From assembly GCF_002139875.1 (NCBI RefSeq), contig NZ_CP018793.1:496001-560000 (forward strand): 64,000 nt of DNA. The letters run 5' to 3'. Origin of the DNA: Campylobacter vicugnae (GTDB taxonomy: Bacteria > Campylobacterota > Campylobacteria > Campylobacterales > Campylobacteraceae). Below, in pieces: positions 24,889 through 33,680 of the stretch. The translations under genes and the position numbers were made by a program. Each line of letters begins with the position of its first letter. The stretch's first letter is position 1. The notes below the pieces were generated by a model. The model ran no database searches. It saw only the letters and a program-made list of their open reading frames with translations, and had not been told where the DNA came from.

Positions 24889-26817
24889 ATGGCTCTTATT
24901 GATCTTATAGAAGTTAGTAAAAAATTTGGCGATAAAATTATTTTAAATGAGACAAATTTTAATGTAAATGAAAAAGAAAGAATCGCCATAATAGGTAAAA
25001 ATGGTGGCGGTAAGAGTACATTAATGAAGATCTTGCGTGGAGAGTGCGAGATTGATAGCGGTAGAGTGATAAGGCAAAACTCAATAAGCATAGAGATGTT
25101 AGCTCAATCACCTAAATTTAATGATAATTTAAGCGTAAAAGATGCATTAAATTATGAATTAAAAGAGATATTTGATGCTAGAGATGAGTATGAGAAAGTT
25201 TTAGCTAAAATAAGCAATGAGCATGATAATCCTGAATTACTTCATCGTCAAGATGAGCTTGTTAAGTTTATTGAGTCTAAAGATGGTTGGAATATAGAGA
25301 ATAAAATTGAGAGAATTTTAGATAGTTTTGGCCTTAGAGAGTATGAAAATAGACTTGTAAATAGCTTAAGCGGCGGAGAGATACGCAGAGTAGCACTTGG
25401 TGCTTTAATATTAAAAAAACCAGATGTACTTTTACTTGATGAGCCGACCAATCACCTTGATGTATATATGGTAAGATTCCTTGAAGAGCTATTATTAGCC
25501 TCTAATCAAACAATTGTATTTATTAGTCACGATAGATATTTTATCGATAGGCTTGCTACTCGTTCAGTTGAGATTGAAGATGGAGCATTAAGAAGTTTTG
25601 ATGGAGGATATGCTAATTATCTAACCAAAAAAGAGGAAATTCTAAGAAGCTTAGCTAAATCTCACGAGACGCTAATAAAAAATTTAAAAAGCGAAGAAGA
25701 GTGGTTAAGACGCGGTGTAAAAGCAAGGCTAAAACGCAATGAAGGTAGAAAACAAAGAATCTTAGCGATGCGTGAGGAGGCTAAGAAAAATCCAGGATTA
25801 ATTAGAAGAGTTAAACTAGAGCTAGAAAGAGCTAGTAAGAGTTTTAATGGTGGTGGATTAAATCAAAATCGCAAAAAGATGCTATTTGAGTGTAAAAATT
25901 TATCTAAAACTATAGATAATAAGGTACTTTTTAGCGATTTTAACGCTAGGGTTTTACAGGGTGAGCGCATAGGAATAGTAGGTAGAAATGGTAGCGGTAA
26001 ATCTACTATGCTAAAGATTTTGCTAGGTGAATTAGAAGCTGATAGCGGTGTGATAAATCGTGGTGAGATTAAAATTGGATATTTTGATCAAAGCAGAAAG
26101 AGTATTAGCGATGATAAGTCTTTAATTGAACTATTTTGTCCAAATGGCGGCGATCATATAATGGTTCGTGGAAGAAATTATCATGTGTACGGATATCTTA
26201 AAAATTTCTTATTTCCAAAGGAGTTTTTAGACAAACCTGTGGGCGTACTAAGTGGCGGAGAAAAAAATCGCCTAGCTTTAGCCCTTCTTTTTACTAAAGA
26301 ATATGATTGTTTAATTTTAGATGAACCAACAAATGATCTTGATATAGCTACTATTAATATATTAGAGGAGTATCTGCTTAGCTTTGAAGGAGCGATATTA
26401 ATAGTAAGCCATGATAGGTATTTTATAGATAAGATTACTAATAAGCTTTGGGCGTATGAAAATGGCAAAATCGAGCAAATTTATATGGAGTATAGCGAAT
26501 ACTTAGATATAGAAGAGGAGCTAAATCAGCTAAGCGATATAGAATCAGAGCTAGGTCAAAGCATAGAAACTAAAGAGAAACAAAAAACATCTAAAGTCAA
26601 ACTAACCTACAAGCAAAATCAAATTCTACAAAATCACCCAGCGCTAATAGAAGCTTTAGAGAGTAGAATAAGTGAATTAAATCATGCTCTTTCAACTCCA
26701 GAAATTTATCAAAAAATTGGCCTTCAGACTCTATTTGAAGAGCTTGAAGAGAAAAAAGGCGAGCTAAATTCACTTGAGAGTGAATATTTTGAAGTACTTG
26801 AGCTCTCACAAAATTAA
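24889..26817 (+). CDS. ABC-F family ATPase (Uup-like)
   Basis: 642 residues with two ABC domains and no membrane part. First domain: GKNGGGKST, SGGEIRRVALGAL, VLLLDEPTNHLDV. Second: GRNGSGKST, LSGGEKNRLALALLF, LILDEPTNDLDI. A linker with many charged residues and a C-terminal coiled coil (about 570-640, EALESRISELNHAL) make it Uup-like. ABC-F proteins act on ribosomes; Uup has been tied to DNA structure and ribosome assembly. Exact role here is not visible. Confidence 0.9.
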   Translation: MALIDLIEVSKKFGDKIILNETNFNVNEKERIAIIGKNGGGKSTLMKILRGECEIDSGRVIRQNSISIEMLAQSPKFNDNLSVKDALNYELKEIFDARDEYEKVLAKISNEHDNPELLHRQDELVKFIESKDGWNIENKIERILDSFGLREYENRLVNSLSGGEIRRVALGALILKKPDVLLLDEPTNHLDVYMVRFLEELLLASNQTIVFISHDRYFIDRLATRSVEIEDGALRSFDGGYANYLTKKEEILRSLAKSHETLIKNLKSEEEWLRRGVKARLKRNEGRKQRILAMREEAKKNPGLIRRVKLELERASKSFNGGGLNQNRKKMLFECKNLSKTIDNKVLFSDFNARVLQGERIGIVGRNGSGKSTMLKILLGELEADSGVINRGEIKIGYFDQSRKSISDDKSLIELFCPNGGDHIMVRGRNYHVYGYLKNFLFPKEFLDKPVGVLSGGEKNRLALALLFTKEYDCLILDEPTNDLDIATINILEEYLLSFEGAILIVSHDRYFIDKITNKLWAYENGKIEQIYMEYSEYLDIEEELNQLSDIESELGQSIETKEKQKTSKVKLTYKQNQILQNHPALIEALESRISELNHALSTPEIYQKIGLQTLFEELEEKKGELNSLESEYFEVLELSQN

Positions 26818-26826
26818 GGAAAAATA

Positions 26827-28206
26827 ATGATTGTAAATAGACAAACATGGAGTTCTAGACTTACATATATTTTGGCTGTAGCTGGTGCTACTATTGGTTT
26901 TGGTGCTACTTGGCGTTTTCCATATTTAGTAGGCCAAAATGGCGGTGGTGCTTATGTTCTTATATTTTGTATAGCGATGATTGTTATTGGTATTCCAATG
27001 ATTTTGGCTGAAAATGCCATAGGCAGAAGACTACATATCAACTCAGTAGATGCATTTGGTGGTTACGCAAATGGTAAAAAAGTAAATCCATTGTGGAAAA
27101 TTGTCGGATGGATGGGGATTTGTGGTGCCTTTGGTATTATGGCGTATTATATGGTAATTGGCGGTTGGGTGTTAGATTATATATATAATATTATTGTTGG
27201 TGGATTTGATATTTCACAGCCAATTAGTGCTGCTGTAACAGCTGAGTTTTATGAGACAAATATTATTAATTCGCCACTTGCTATTGCTATTATGACAGCT
27301 ATTTTTGTGCTTATTAATTATATTATATTAGTAAAAGGTGCAGTAGATGGAATAGAAAAGGCCGCTAAATATCTAATGCCATTACTATTTATATTAATGC
27401 TAGCTATGGTTGCTAGAAATATCACGCTTGATGGAGCTATTGAAGGTATTAAATTCTATCTTACGCCTGATTTTAGTAAAATAACTATGAAGCTATTTAT
27501 CGATGTTTTAGGTCAAGTTTTCTTTGCATTATCGCTTGGATTTGGGGTTATGATTACACTTTCTAGCTTTTTAAGAAAGGATGAGGATCTTATAAAAACC
27601 TCAGTAATTACTGGGATTGTAAATACCGTAATTGCCGTAGTAGCTGGATTTATGATATTTCCATCTTTATTTACTTTTGGAATTTCTCCTGATAGTGGAC
27701 CAAGTTTGGTATTTAAGAGCTTACCAATAGTATTTTCTAATATGTTTGCTGGTCAGATTATGGCTATTGCGTTTTTTGGGCTACTTATGATTGCAGCACT
27801 TACTACTTCGTTACCAATTTATGAGGTTATTATTACTGTTTTAGAAGAGAAATTTAAAATTAAACGCCATAATGCTATTGTGTTAGTACTTAGCGTGATT
27901 TTTGTAGTTGGCAATATCCCTTCTTTGATGGCGACAAATATACTATCAGATATTACAATTTTTGGTAAAAATATATTTGATGCTTATGATGCTATTAGTG
28001 CTACTATATTTTTTGTGCTAACTTCGCTATTTTGTGCGCTTTTTGTTGGTTGGGTGCTAAAAGATGAGGCTAAAGCTGAAATAATGTATGGAACAAAAAG
28101 TTCAAAAACTATTGTAAATATGTGGTTTTATTATGTTAAATTTGTAATTCCATTTATAATCTTAGTTGTATTTATTAGTAGTTTTTATGATAATTTTTTA
28201 AAGTGA
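26827..28206 (+). CDS. Sodium-dependent amino-acid transporter, NSS/SNF family
   Basis: 459 residues, about eleven to twelve membrane segments. The first segment is the NSS signature (YILAVAGATIGFGATWRFPYLVGQNGGGAY), which holds the sodium and substrate sites, followed by IGIPMILAENAIGR. Members import tryptophan, tyrosine, leucine or other amino acids with sodium in bacteria. The stop overlaps the GTG of the downstream protease gene (GTGA). Confidence 0.92.
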   Translation: MIVNRQTWSSRLTYILAVAGATIGFGATWRFPYLVGQNGGGAYVLIFCIAMIVIGIPMILAENAIGRRLHINSVDAFGGYANGKKVNPLWKIVGWMGICGAFGIMAYYMVIGGWVLDYIYNIIVGGFDISQPISAAVTAEFYETNIINSPLAIAIMTAIFVLINYIILVKGAVDGIEKAAKYLMPLLFILMLAMVARNITLDGAIEGIKFYLTPDFSKITMKLFIDVLGQVFFALSLGFGVMITLSSFLRKDEDLIKTSVITGIVNTVIAVVAGFMIFPSLFTFGISPDSGPSLVFKSLPIVFSNMFAGQIMAIAFFGLLMIAALTTSLPIYEVIITVLEEKFKIKRHNAIVLVLSVIFVVGNIPSLMATNILSDITIFGKNIFDAYDAISATIFFVLTSLFCALFVGWVLKDEAKAEIMYGTKSSKTIVNMWFYYVKFVIPFIILVVFISSFYDNFLK

Positions 28207-29411
28207 GTTTTTTTATGCTTGAAATTTTAATTACTTTGTATGCTTTATTTACAATTTATAGAGTGGTTTTGAGTATCTTACAGATAAATTACATTAAAAG
28301 ATGTAAAGAACCAGTAGTATTGCCTGAAGCAGAATTTCATAATGCCGCAATCGTAGCAATACAAAAGCAAAAATTTGAGATAATTCATAATATTTTTCTA
28401 TTTATTACTGTAGCTATATGGAGCGTATGGGGCGCTAGTGCTTTGGCTTCTAGTCTTAGCGGTATAGAGATAGTTGTAGTAAGAGATGCTTTGCTTGTGG
28501 CTTTATTTTTAGTCATTGGGGTAGTAATTAACCTACCTTTTGAGATATATAGTAAATTTGTAATGGATAAGAAATTTGGCTTTTGCAATAGCACAGTTGG
28601 GCTTTTTGCTATGGATTTTATTAAAACTATAATAATGATTTTTGTATTTGGGTTTGGAGTTTCATGGATTTTATTAAATTGCTATGAGTTTTTAGGACAG
28701 AGCTGGTGGATATGGGCTTTTGCGATTAGTTTTGGATTAATTTTGCTAGTAAATTTGATATATCCGACAATTATTGCTCCAATATTTAATAAGATTACTC
28801 CACTGCAAAATGATGAGTTAAATTTAGCCATAAATGATCTATTAAACTCATGCGGATTTAAAAGTAGTGGTATATATAGTATGGATGCTAGCAAAAGAGA
28901 TAATAGATTAAATGCTTATTTTGGTGGTCTTGGAGCGACTAAGAGGGTAGTATTATTTGATACATTGATAAATAAGCTAGATAAAAATGAGATTATAGCA
29001 GTTCTTGGCCATGAACTTGGTCATTTTAAGCATAAAGATATAGTTAAGAATATAGTTTTAATGAGTGTAGTTTTATTTGGTTTTTTTGCAATTTTTGGCA
29101 ATATTCCAGTTAGTGCCTATACTGCGCTTGGATTGGAACAAAGCGGTGGTGGATTATTTGTCTTTTTCTTGCTTTACTCTTCGCTTTTTATGGTAGTTGT
29201 AGAGCCTTTGATATCGACATTTTCTAGATCTCATGAATTTGGTGCTGATGAATTTGGTGCTAATAAAACTAATAAAGAGTATATGATATCAGCTCTTAAA
29301 AAACTTGGTAAAGAAAATAAATCTTTTCCTCTTTCGCATCCATTTTATAGTTTTGTATATCATTCACATCCAACTCTATTTGAGAGGCTAAAGCGTCTTG
29401 AGAATTTGTGA
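28203..29411 (+). CDS. M48 family zinc protease, Ste24/CAAX-type
   Basis: 402 residues, several membrane segments, with the zinc motif HELGHFKHKDI near residue 268 and the third ligand region HEFGADEFGA further down. A long N-terminal membrane part and the sequence KFGFCNSTVGLF match the CAAX prenyl protease 1 (Ste24) branch, not HtpX. Bacterial members are thought to take part in membrane-protein quality control. GTG 28203 overlaps the previous stop; ATG 28215 is the alternative. Confidence 0.88.
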   Translation: MSFFMLEILITLYALFTIYRVVLSILQINYIKRCKEPVVLPEAEFHNAAIVAIQKQKFEIIHNIFLFITVAIWSVWGASALASSLSGIEIVVVRDALLVALFLVIGVVINLPFEIYSKFVMDKKFGFCNSTVGLFAMDFIKTIIMIFVFGFGVSWILLNCYEFLGQSWWIWAFAISFGLILLVNLIYPTIIAPIFNKITPLQNDELNLAINDLLNSCGFKSSGIYSMDASKRDNRLNAYFGGLGATKRVVLFDTLINKLDKNEIIAVLGHELGHFKHKDIVKNIVLMSVVLFGFFAIFGNIPVSAYTALGLEQSGGGLFVFFLLYSSLFMVVVEPLISTFSRSHEFGADEFGANKTNKEYMISALKKLGKENKSFPLSHPFYSFVYHSHPTLFERLKRLENL

Positions 29412-30189
29412 TGGGTTGAGTTTAGCTAAGAAATTTGGTAATCGTTTTGCTTACTTGCTAATGGAATTTCATTTAAAAAAAAGCAAGGAGTGGATATTTT
29501 TACATCTAAATGATGAACTTGCCAAAAAAGATGAATTTATAACGCTTTTAGATAGATATAAAAATGGAGAGCCATTAGAGTATATTTTTGGTTGTTGTGA
29601 GTTTATGGGAAGAGATTTTGAGGTAGGGCAGGGAGTTTTAATCCCAAGATTTGAGACTGAGATTTTAGTAGAAAAAGCTTTAGAGATAGCTAGTAAATTT
29701 AATTCGCCAAGGATTGCTGAGATTGGCGTTGGGAGTGGAATTATTAGTATATCTTTAGCTTTAGAGCTTAAAAATGCTAAAATAATTGCTACTGATATTA
29801 GTTCAGATGCACTTAAGTATGCTAAGATTAATAAAGATAAATTTCAAGTCGATATAGAGCTAATAGAGTCAAATTATCTTGATAAAGTTAATGGTGATTT
29901 TGATATTATTATCTCTAATCCACCATATATAGCAGCCAATTATCTGCTGGATAAATGGGTTTTGAGTGAGCCAAAAACAGCATTAATAGGCGGTCAAATT
30001 GGTGATGAGATATTAAAAGATATTATTAATCTAGCAAAATCTAGAGCTAAATATCTAATTTGTGAAATGGGTTATGATCAAAGAGAATCTATGAAAAATT
30101 ATCTTGATAAGCTTGATTTTCAAAGTGAGTTTTATACTGATCTAGCTGGATTAGATCGTGGATTTGTAGCTTATAATAAAGGAAAATAA
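29398..30189 (+). CDS. prmC: Release factor glutamine methyltransferase
   Basis: 263 residues. The N-terminal helical domain (NGEPLEYIFGCCEFMG) and the Rossmann domain with motif I AEIGVGSGIISISLAL and catalytic SNPPYI are the PrmC/HemK hallmarks. It methylates the glutamine of the GGQ motif in RF1 and RF2. The TTG start at 29398 lies inside the protease gene, giving a 14-bp overlap; start choice is uncertain but no ATG fits the N-terminus better. Confidence 0.92.
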   Translation: MRICDGLSLAKKFGNRFAYLLMEFHLKKSKEWIFLHLNDELAKKDEFITLLDRYKNGEPLEYIFGCCEFMGRDFEVGQGVLIPRFETEILVEKALEIASKFNSPRIAEIGVGSGIISISLALELKNAKIIATDISSDALKYAKINKDKFQVDIELIESNYLDKVNGDFDIIISNPPYIAANYLLDKWVLSEPKTALIGGQIGDEILKDIINLAKSRAKYLICEMGYDQRESMKNYLDKLDFQSEFYTDLAGLDRGFVAYNKGK

Positions 30190-30662
30190 TGGTTAAATTT
30201 AGAAGTTTTTATCTGCTTTTGCTTGGTATTTGTATTGGTGCTGAACTTGCTATTGGGATATTTATGGCACCTGTGATATTTTATCCATCGCAATATATTG
30301 GCGAAGGAGTTTTGAGTCACTATCAAAGCGGTCAATTAATGACACAGGTATTTTTAAAATATAATGTGATGTTGATATTTATCTCATCGCTAATTTTTCT
30401 TTTTGAGATTGTTAATTTAAAAAATAGCGAGAGTTTTAATTATAAAATTAGTGCATTTTTCTTGGCACTTATTATAACTCTTTTGGCTATGGCATTTGTG
30501 TTTTACTTTACTCCATATATTCTTGATGCACAAAAAATAGGAGCTGAAGCGACTGCTACGGCTGAATTTGCTAGTATGCATAAAGCTAGTGAATTTGTGA
30601 TGAAAGCAATGATGTTGGCTCAAGTGGTATTATTTTTTATTAGGGTGCGTAAGGAGAGTTAA
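30189..30662 (+). CDS. DUF4149 membrane protein
   Basis: 157 residues with four membrane segments (FYLLLLGICIGAELAIGIFMAP, then VMLIFISSLIFLFEIV, a third near FFLALIITLLAMAFVFYF and a fourth at the C-terminus). The opening with FMAPVIF and the pattern of a glycine-rich first helix fit DUF4149. Function unknown. ATG overlaps the prmC stop (TAATG), as does its own stop with the next gene, so the three genes form one transcript. Confidence 0.8.
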   Translation: MVKFRSFYLLLLGICIGAELAIGIFMAPVIFYPSQYIGEGVLSHYQSGQLMTQVFLKYNVMLIFISSLIFLFEIVNLKNSESFNYKISAFFLALIITLLAMAFVFYFTPYILDAQKIGAEATATAEFASMHKASEFVMKAMMLAQVVLFFIRVRKES

Positions 30663-31066
30663 TGGGATTAAGGGTTAGAATTTATTATGAAGATACAGAT
30701 AGTGGCGGGATAGTATATCATAGCAATTATATTAAATTTTGTGAGCGTGCTAGAAGCGAGATAGTATTTGCTTCTGGAATTGAATTTAATGATAGCCGCC
30801 ATTTTGTAGTTACAAAGCTTGAAGCGCACTATTTAAAACCTGCTGTTTTAGGTGATATATTAGATGTTCAAACCAAGCTTGTCAAGGTTGGTGGTGTAAG
30901 TTTGACCCTGGCTCAAGATATATATAAAGTAGCAAACATTAAAGGAGAGTGCGAGCGTGAATTGATATTTCGTGCGAAGGTTGTAGTAGGATTTATTAGC
31001 GATGGAAAGCTCTCTAGACTTGAGCCAGAATTTGCTAGAGTTTTTGGCCAGTTAAATGAATATTAA
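30662..31066 (+). CDS. YbgC/4HBT-type acyl-CoA thioesterase
   Basis: 134 residues, a hot-dog fold thioesterase. The motif YYEDTDSGGIVYHSNYIKF carries the catalytic aspartate (in D-x-x-G-x-V-Y-H) and is followed by CERARSE. E. coli YbgC acts on short-chain acyl-CoA and acyl-ACP and is linked to phospholipid synthesis and the Tol-Pal cluster; Helicobacter has a related enzyme. No tol genes are nearby, so the pathway is open. Confidence 0.9.
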   Translation: MGLRVRIYYEDTDSGGIVYHSNYIKFCERARSEIVFASGIEFNDSRHFVVTKLEAHYLKPAVLGDILDVQTKLVKVGGVSLTLAQDIYKVANIKGECERELIFRAKVVVGFISDGKLSRLEPEFARVFGQLNEY

Positions 31067-31071
31067 AACTA

Positions 31072-31094
31072 AGTAATAGGATTTACCTATTACT
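31072..31094. terminator. Hairpin between two convergent genes
   Basis: Perfect 9-bp stem AGTAATAGG/CCTATTACT with an ATTTA loop between the thioesterase gene and the convergent periplasmic-protein gene. Rather weak and without a T run; its position suggests a bidirectional terminator. Confidence 0.45.
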
Positions 31095-32229
31095 ACTCAT
31101 CAAAATAAAATCCATAATTTCCAGTACGCATAATATTTATATTGTATTGTATTTGATTATTTTGCATCTCTTCTTTAAAGATAGCTTTTGCGCTTTTGTT
31201 TATGTAGTTTAGATATATAAAATCCATTCCAATCATTGTAGAGTAAGCTACCCAATCATAATCAAGCTTTTCGCCCAAAATTGCACTAAGTGTCTCTAGC
31301 TGACTATCAGGAGTCATTATGGAGTTAGCAATATACATATTTTTACGATCACCACTTTGAGTAAGGCTGATTAAAGCGCTATTATAGTTAAGCTGAGTTG
31401 AGAGTAGTATGTGAGGTGTAAGCTCAAATACTCTAAATTGCGAACTAAGTAGTGCGCTTTTAATTAATGGAGTATTTAAAAATATAGAGCTATTTTTAAC
31501 CTTATAATTATTTTTTAAGAAATTTAGCTTTATATCACTACCTTCTATATTCTTAATATATGGTTCATTTGTGTTATTAGCAACTAGATTATTTAGCATA
31601 TCTGAGACTCTACTACCATCGCCAAATGCGGTTATTTTATGGTTAGCTTTTGTTAATAGCTTTTGAATTTGTGCTTCATAATCAATCCCACCAAAAAATA
31701 AATTCGGATTTGGATTTTGAACTGTTTTAATATTTATAGTAGGGATATAAAATATTAAATCATCATAATCACTACTATTTATAACAGATAAACCATTTGT
31801 AGTAATTGGGGCTATAAAATGCTCAAATCCAGCACTTTTTGCCCTTTGTATGGCTGAGTTTAGGCTATCTTTGCTCTCATCACCACTATAAAATATCTCA
31901 ATATGCGAGCCAATATCACGCTTGAAAATATAAGCAAAAACTGAATCACTTACTACTACAGAGTAGCTTTTTATTACATTTTGTGGGATTATTAAAGCAA
32001 TTTTAATATCTTTGCGACCAATCTCTATTTCAGGAATAATTAAAAGTTTTTTGATATCTGCATAATAGCTTTTAATCGGTTCTTTAATTGTGAGCGGATT
32101 ATATATAAATTGAATAAAATCTACTCCATTAGATAACTCTTTTAAACAAGCTTTATCACATCTATTTTGTGCATTTACTTGAATAAAAATCATACAAGTT
32201 ATAAAAAAAGCTATAATCAAATTTTTCAT
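31093..32229 (-). CDS. Periplasmic protein with a binding-protein-like fold
   Basis: 378 residues with a signal peptide (MKNLIIAFFITCMIFIQVNA, cleavage before QNRCDKAC). The rest resembles a two-lobe periplasmic binding fold: IKIALIIPQNVI, IEIFYSGDESKDSLNSAIQ, HFIAPITTNGLSV, NLFFGGIDYEAQI, KITAFGDGSRVSDML. This is like the LpoA/LppC C-terminal part that activates penicillin-binding proteins, but the similarity is a fold impression only. Two cysteines near the mature N-terminus could form a disulfide. It overlaps the UDG-like gene by 4 bp. Confidence 0.6.
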   Translation of the reverse strand: MKNLIIAFFITCMIFIQVNAQNRCDKACLKELSNGVDFIQFIYNPLTIKEPIKSYYADIKKLLIIPEIEIGRKDIKIALIIPQNVIKSYSVVVSDSVFAYIFKRDIGSHIEIFYSGDESKDSLNSAIQRAKSAGFEHFIAPITTNGLSVINSSDYDDLIFYIPTINIKTVQNPNPNLFFGGIDYEAQIQKLLTKANHKITAFGDGSRVSDMLNNLVANNTNEPYIKNIEGSDIKLNFLKNNYKVKNSSIFLNTPLIKSALLSSQFRVFELTPHILLSTQLNYNSALISLTQSGDRKNMYIANSIMTPDSQLETLSAILGEKLDYDWVAYSTMIGMDFIYLNYINKSAKAIFKEEMQNNQIQYNINIMRTGNYGFYFDE

Positions 32230-32846
32230 ATATATCCTTTAATTTTTTTTAAATCCGTTATAAATTCACTAGCTTTGCTAGGATTTTTGTCAATCCAATT
32301 ACTATCAAAAGTAGGTAGATATAGTGAGTTTTTAAGTCTGTATATTCCACCTCTATGGCTATCAAATGAGCTACTTTTGGCTAAATAATTAAAGCAATTT
32401 TCTCCAAAACTTACTATAAATTTAGGCGATATAATCCTAAGTTCTAGCTCAAAAAATTTTGAACAAATCTCTATATATCTTGGATCGGTTGTTTTATTGA
32501 TACATTTTAAAATGTAAGTAAAATAGAGCTTACTACTATCAATATCAGCCATTTGTAGATATTTTGCTAGTGAAGCAGTCTGGGTGCATACTCCACTTTG
32601 ATCGCTTTTAATATCCGGACTCTCAAAGATAAAAACAATCCCATTATCAAGATCGCCGCTGCCTACTACTGCTTTGTTTCTACTTTTGCACAACTGGCAA
32701 AGATTGCAGCTTTTTATCTGCGAATTTAGCGAATTTAGCGAGTCAAACTCAATACGCTTAGCTTTTGTGAGTTGATCATTTCCAATGAATCTAAACCCCA
32801 TCGCACGAAGCATTTCAAGCTCATAAATACTACAATTTTTATCCAT
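32226..32846 (-). CDS. Uracil-DNA glycosylase superfamily protein
   Basis: 206 residues of the family 4 type, which carries an iron-sulfur cluster: the CNLCQLCKSR motif and further cysteines near the middle (ILKCINK, IEICSKF) could be ligands. IVFIFESPD is in the place of the usual GEGPG/GEAPG motif A, and TFDSNWIDKNPSK is in the place of the usual H-P-x-x-L motif B. Both catalytic motifs therefore differ from active enzymes. It may excise another base or have lost activity. Confidence 0.7.
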   Translation of the reverse strand: MDKNCSIYELEMLRAMGFRFIGNDQLTKAKRIEFDSLNSLNSQIKSCNLCQLCKSRNKAVVGSGDLDNGIVFIFESPDIKSDQSGVCTQTASLAKYLQMADIDSSKLYFTYILKCINKTTDPRYIEICSKFFELELRIISPKFIVSFGENCFNYLAKSSSFDSHRGGIYRLKNSLYLPTFDSNWIDKNPSKASEFITDLKKIKGYI

Positions 32847-32861
32847 TATATTACCAAAAAG

Positions 32862-33347
32862 CTATTTAATCTTTAATAAATTTGCTAAATTCTCAAGCTC
32901 TTTACCATCAACTCTAAGATGAAAAAACTCATCTCTATTTTTTGCGCCTAATTTATAATAAAATGCCAAACTTGGCTCATTCCATGTCAGACACTCCCAC
33001 TCTAATCTGCCTAAATTTTCATCTATGCAAATTTGAGCAAGTGTAGCTAGAAATTTCTTACCAATTCCTTGATTGCGAAATTCAGATTTTACATAAAGAT
33101 CTTCAAGATATATCCCGCCACGACCTAAAAAGCTTGAAAATGTATAAAAATATATGGCATAACCTATAATATCATTTTTATATTCACAAACTAAGATTTT
33201 AGCATAATTATTTTTAAATATTGAGGTGCTAAATTGTTCATTGCTAAATGTAACTTTATCGCTCATCTTTTCGTAGCTAGCAAGCTCTTTTACTAGAGTA
33301 ATTATATCATCTATATCATCTTTTGTAGCTAGTCTTATTTGATACAT
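32862..33347 (-). CDS. GNAT family N-acetyltransferase
   Basis: 161 residues. MYQIRLATKDDIDDIITLVKELA is a normal GNAT start, and LYVKSEFRNQGIGKKFLATLAQ is the acetyl-CoA loop (R-x-x-G-I-G). The C-terminal WECLTWNEPSLAFYYKLGAK resembles diamine N-acetyltransferases (SAT-like, with YEKLGF-type motif). A polyamine role would fit the putrescine genes in this genome but is a guess. Confidence 0.8.
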   Translation of the reverse strand: MYQIRLATKDDIDDIITLVKELASYEKMSDKVTFSNEQFSTSIFKNNYAKILVCEYKNDIIGYAIYFYTFSSFLGRGGIYLEDLYVKSEFRNQGIGKKFLATLAQICIDENLGRLEWECLTWNEPSLAFYYKLGAKNRDEFFHLRVDGKELENLANLLKIK

Positions 33348-33460
33348 TAATTTTGCCTTTGATTTAAAATTATGAGCAAGATTATAGCAATTTAGAGCTG
33401 AATTTGAAAAAAATTAATTTAAATATCAATTATAATGCTAAATTTTAAGTCAAATTTGTA

Positions 33461-33466
33461 TATAAT
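33461..33466 (+). promoter_or_regulatory. -10 box of the 6S RNA gene
   Basis: TATAAT, six bases before the start of the closing stem of the RNA. Upstream 33348-33460 is AT-rich and holds a second TATAAT around 33430 but no gene. Confidence 0.6.
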
Positions 33467-33471
33467 TTATC

Positions 33472-33660
33472 TGCCTGGATGACTCGATAGCATTTTTATG
33501 AAGGTCCAACAAATTAGTATTAGCGAAGATGTGCAGAGTGGTGTGACGCGACTTTGTTTGAAGCTTATGGGCTTAGAAGCTGCGACCTAAAGCTGTTGCC
33601 TATTTGCAAGATTGGCTTTATATTAGGGCCGATTCTACTATGCACCGACCATCTGGGTAT
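33472..33660 (+). ncRNA. ssrS: 6S RNA
   Basis: About 189 nt without coding potential and richer in G+C than the neighbouring spacer. The ends pair over ten bases with G-U pairs (TGCCTGGATG at 33472-33481 with CATCTGGGTA at 33650-33659). An inner stem (GGTCC at 33503-33507, GGGCC at 33626-33630) lies below a large central region, the shape of 6S RNA, which mimics an open promoter and holds sigma-70 RNA polymerase. Size, shape, own promoter and a place before purD support the call. It is not SRP RNA, as the GGAAG tetraloop motif is missing. Confidence 0.75.
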
Positions 33661-33680
33661 TTTAAATTTATAGGAATTAT

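Noticed and set aside
33472-33660. SRP (4.5S) RNA or tmRNA
   Set aside because: No GGAAG-type SRP loop and no tRNA-like ends or tag frame; length and stem layout fit 6S RNA.
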